Source: Thalassospira sp. TSL5-1
GTDB lineage: Bacteria > Pseudomonadota > Alphaproteobacteria > Rhodospirillales > Thalassospiraceae
Length of the DNA: 64,000 nt
NCBI RefSeq assembly: GCF_001907695.1
Contig: NZ_KV880637.1
Coordinates: 1,860,001-1,924,000 of the forward strand
Direction of reading: 5' to 3'
The position numbers were made by a program, and so were the translations under genes. The notes beneath the pieces are model-generated. The model was not told the DNA's origin and made no database searches. It saw nothing but the letters and a program-made list of their open reading frames with translations. Every line of letters begins with the position of its first letter. Position 1 is the stretch's first letter. Shown here one piece after another: positions 61,715 through 64,000 of the stretch.

Positions 61715-63028
61715 TCAAAGACGGTCACGCAATGCATACCATGTCATTGCCAGAACCAGTAGCGGGTAACGCAGGCTTTTCCCACCCGGAAAACGGGGCA
61801 CGGGCACATTCGCCATCACGTCGAACCGTTCCATCGTGCCTGATACAGCCTCGGCCATAATCTGCCCGGCCAGCGTTGCCATTGCCACGCCATGACCAGA
61901 ATATCCACTTGCCGAAAAAACCTTTGGTTCAACCCGACGGAAATACGGCATCCGGTTCATGGTAATCGCAAGCGTGCCGCCCCAGCCATAATCAATGCGC
62001 GCATCACGCAATTGCGGATACACTTCCAGCATATAGGGCTTAACGAAACTTTTGATGTCTTTGGGGAAATGATAGCTATAGGTTTCGCCACCGCCAAAAA
62101 GCATTCTGTTATCGGCACTTAACCGATAATAGTTAATCACGAACTTTGAATCGGCCACCGCAACATCATCACGAATCAATTCCCGCGCCAGGTCATCACC
62201 CAGCGGTTCAGTCGCGATGATAAAGTTATTAATGGGCATCACCCGGCGCGCGACCCGATCATCCAAACCATCAAGATAGCCGTTACATCCCAAGATAAGT
62301 ATTTGTCCGGTAACGTCAGGCCCACCCTTCACTTTTACAGTTACATTTTCGCCAGTGGAGTATTCGGTCACAATCGCATTTTCATAGATCCGCACACCGG
62401 CCTGGCGCGCCGCCACCGCCAAACCAAGGGCAAAGTTTAACGGATGCAGGTGCCCGGCCCCCATATCCAGCGATCCGCCATGATAAAATTCAGACCCCAC
62501 CATCTCGCGCATTTCATCGCGGTTAATATTGCGAATCTGTTCATAGCCATATTCGTCGCGCAATTTGTCGACATATTCATGGGTGCCCTTTACAAACCGT
62601 TCCCGATGATCAGCATGTAAAATACCCGGCTTCCAGTCACAGTTTATGCCGTGCTTTTTAATCAGGCTTTTAACGATGCCCTTGGATTGCTCGGCGATGT
62701 CCCACAATTTGCGGGCATCATCCGCGCCCAACATTTTTTCAAGTTCATCCTGTTCACGCCGCTGACCGGACCCGACCTGCCCGCCATTGCGCCCAGACGC
62801 CCCCCAACCCACCTTGTGGGCTTCGAGCAACACCACATCATACCCCTGTTCTGCCAGGTGCAATGCCGACGATAACCCGGTAAACCCGCCGCCAATCACC
62901 ACGACATCACAGGTGACATCCCCATCAAACGTATCGAAACCATAAACCGGGTGGGCCGACGCGGCATAATAGGAATTCGGATAGGTGCCGGTCTTGTCAT
63001 TTGCAGTCAGAAAATTGGGGGTAAACAC
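61715..63028 (-). CDS. FAD-dependent oxidoreductase, second PuuB-like paralogue
   Basis: 437 residues from a GTG with GAGG six bases upstream; the open frame extends 14 codons further without a signal. The N terminus FTPNFLTANDKTGTYPNSYYAASAHP is the classic PuuB opening, followed by CDVVVIGGGFTGLSSALHLAEQG and GWGASGRNGGQVGSGQR, and at the C terminus GWGGTLAITMNRMPYFRRV and SASGYSGHGVAMATLAGQIMAEA. By sequence style this is a better PuuB match than the gene at 57.4 kb, but it lies outside the main cluster. Likely an amine or gamma-glutamyl-amine oxidase. Confidence 0.88.
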   Translation of the reverse strand: MFTPNFLTANDKTGTYPNSYYAASAHPVYGFDTFDGDVTCDVVVIGGGFTGLSSALHLAEQGYDVVLLEAHKVGWGASGRNGGQVGSGQRREQDELEKMLGADDARKLWDIAEQSKGIVKSLIKKHGINCDWKPGILHADHRERFVKGTHEYVDKLRDEYGYEQIRNINRDEMREMVGSEFYHGGSLDMGAGHLHPLNFALGLAVAARQAGVRIYENAIVTEYSTGENVTVKVKGGPDVTGQILILGCNGYLDGLDDRVARRVMPINNFIIATEPLGDDLARELIRDDVAVADSKFVINYYRLSADNRMLFGGGETYSYHFPKDIKSFVKPYMLEVYPQLRDARIDYGWGGTLAITMNRMPYFRRVEPKVFSASGYSGHGVAMATLAGQIMAEAVSGTMERFDVMANVPVPRFPGGKSLRYPLLVLAMTWYALRDRL

Positions 63029-63100
63029 AATATACCTCGGTGTTATGAACTGGTCCAAAGTGTGCGCCATTCATAGCAAAAGGCCAAGAGGTCAGATCAA

Positions 63101-64000
63101 TTATTTGTTCTGTAACCGCAGGTTAGCGGTTAGTTCCTCAACCATTTTTTGCGCTGTTTTGGTCGCAGCGCAGCCTCCGCGTGCCGTGCAGCGTAAATCC
63201 GGGTGCATCAGGTTGCCAATTTTAACAGTTTGATCCACCAGTTCGTCAAATCCCAACACAGCATCAAAACCGGCCATCACCGCCATTGCCGATGAATAGG
63301 CATGTGAAACACCCGCCACATTGCGGGCATGACAGGGAATTTCAACATCCCCGCCAACCGGGTCACATACCAAACCCAGCGTATTCATCAGGCACATGCT
63401 GGCCGCATCAAAACACTGCGTTGCATTACCTCCAAAGGCCTGTACAACCCCGGCCGCCGCCATTGCCGCCGATGCACCGGTTTCCACCGAGCACCCACCA
63501 CATTCAGCCGCAAAGGTTCCCCTTGCAGCAAAAACGGCTCCAATCAGGGCCATGACCTGCAGGGCATCGGCCACACCTTGCATATCAATACCATGTCGCA
63601 CCAGCGCATATAGCGTACCGGGCACAACACCGGCACTGCCCGCCGTCGGAGCGGCAACCACCAATCCCCGGTTGGAATCCCGTTCCATTGCGGCAAGGGC
63701 ACCGGCAATTGCATCCTGCAACACCGCTCCGCCCAACCCGGCAGGCAGGTTTGCATCTCGTACATTGCGGGCGCGCAAGGTTAAAAAGCGCATCACGTTG
63801 TCTTCCTCGCGGGCATTAAAGCCGTCTTCAACAACCCGCAACATCAGTTCAGCACGTTCCATAAATAGCTGGCGTGTCGCGTCACGCGACAATCCCAGCC
63901 TTTTTGATTCCAGGCTTAGGGCCGTCTGCGCCAATGATCCGTTATGGGATAAAACCTGGTTTAAAACGCCGTCCGTTGTTGAAAACAGATCATCCGTCGC
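63101..64000 (-). CDS. sdaA: L-serine ammonia-lyase, C-terminal part (runs off right edge)
   Basis: Iron-sulphur enzyme deaminating L-serine to pyruvate. 299 codons plus stop are present; the frame is open through base 64,000. Conserved features of the alpha-chain domain: VVAAPTAGSAGVVPGTLYAL, the cluster cysteines in ECGGCSVETGAS, GLVCDPVGGDVEIPCHARN and, near the end, ARGGCAATKTAQK. A complete single-chain enzyme is about 450-460 residues, so about a third, including the N-terminal beta-chain domain, lies outside. Confidence 0.95.
   Translation of the reverse strand, partial: ATDDLFSTTDGVLNQVLSHNGSLAQTALSLESKRLGLSRDATRQLFMERAELMLRVVEDGFNAREEDNVMRFLTLRARNVRDANLPAGLGGAVLQDAIAGALAAMERDSNRGLVVAAPTAGSAGVVPGTLYALVRHGIDMQGVADALQVMALIGAVFAARGTFAAECGGCSVETGASAAMAAAGVVQAFGGNATQCFDAASMCLMNTLGLVCDPVGGDVEIPCHARNVAGVSHAYSSAMAVMAGFDAVLGFDELVDQTVKIGNLMHPDLRCTARGGCAATKTAQKMVEELTANLRLQNK

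Overview
This window looks like chromosomal DNA of a marine alphaproteobacterium of the Rhodospirillales, most like Thalassospira. The grounds are the gene order and protein style (a tightly overlapping nuo operon, a tig-clpP-clpX-lon-HU block, a Lys/Ala-rich trigger-factor tail) and a glucose ABC transporter of the Pseudomonas Gts/Glt type. The genus is inferred; no database search was run. Most of the window is ordinary core genome. One block, about 40.3-47.3 kb, is clearly accessory.

Layout. 1-5.25 kb: the start of the complex I operon on the minus strand (nuoA-B-C-D-E-F and the first 184 codons of nuoG). 5.5-8.4 kb: tRNA-Asp, an isolated fliG, a small lipoprotein, tRNA-Val and HU. 8.7-14.9 kb: the proteostasis block lon, clpX, clpP, tig, then tRNA-Leu. 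15.2-21 kb: malonyl-CoA decarboxylase, NAD(P)HX repair enzyme, D-amino acid dehydrogenase and a soluble orphan histidine kinase. 21-24.4 kb: a copper module (copA-cueR-cytochrome c) with a textbook 19-bp-spacer MerR-family promoter. 24.6-26.3 kb: two bacterioferritin subunits with complementary active-site losses and a DUF1127 peptide. 26.8-32.8 kb: a sugar (probably glucose) ABC transporter with two paralogous binding proteins. 32.9-37.1 kb: a chemoreceptor and an OmpR/EnvZ-type pair whose regulator appears to start at CTG. Similar TGTAACA/TGTTACA inverted pairs lie upstream of both binding-protein genes and of the regulator, suggesting one regulon.

37.3-40.1 kb carries a choice-of-anchor-I lipoprotein and a renalase-like flavoprotein. 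A perfect 17-bp inverted repeat then precedes the accessory block: a DUF4123 protein (type VI secretion effector adaptor family), a 584-residue effector-like protein whose last ~230 codons turn abruptly AT-rich, and an array of five related ~170-residue putative immunity proteins. Two broken copies of the effector's C-terminal tip are interspersed, one frameshifted and one with an in-frame stop. This is a reiterated toxin-tip/immunity cassette array and is the most novel feature here.

47.5-64 kb: pgi, fructokinase and a tyrosine phosphatase, then polyamine catabolism: speB, puuC, puuR and puuA on the minus strand, divergent from a putrescine-type aminotransferase and a PuuB-like oxidase, with a second PuuB-like oxidase at 61.7 kb. 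Between and beyond lie a group III truncated haemoglobin, a membrane LytTR regulator divergent from a small membrane protein, a membrane-anchored isochorismatase-fold hydrolase, and the 3' part of L-serine ammonia-lyase running off the right edge.
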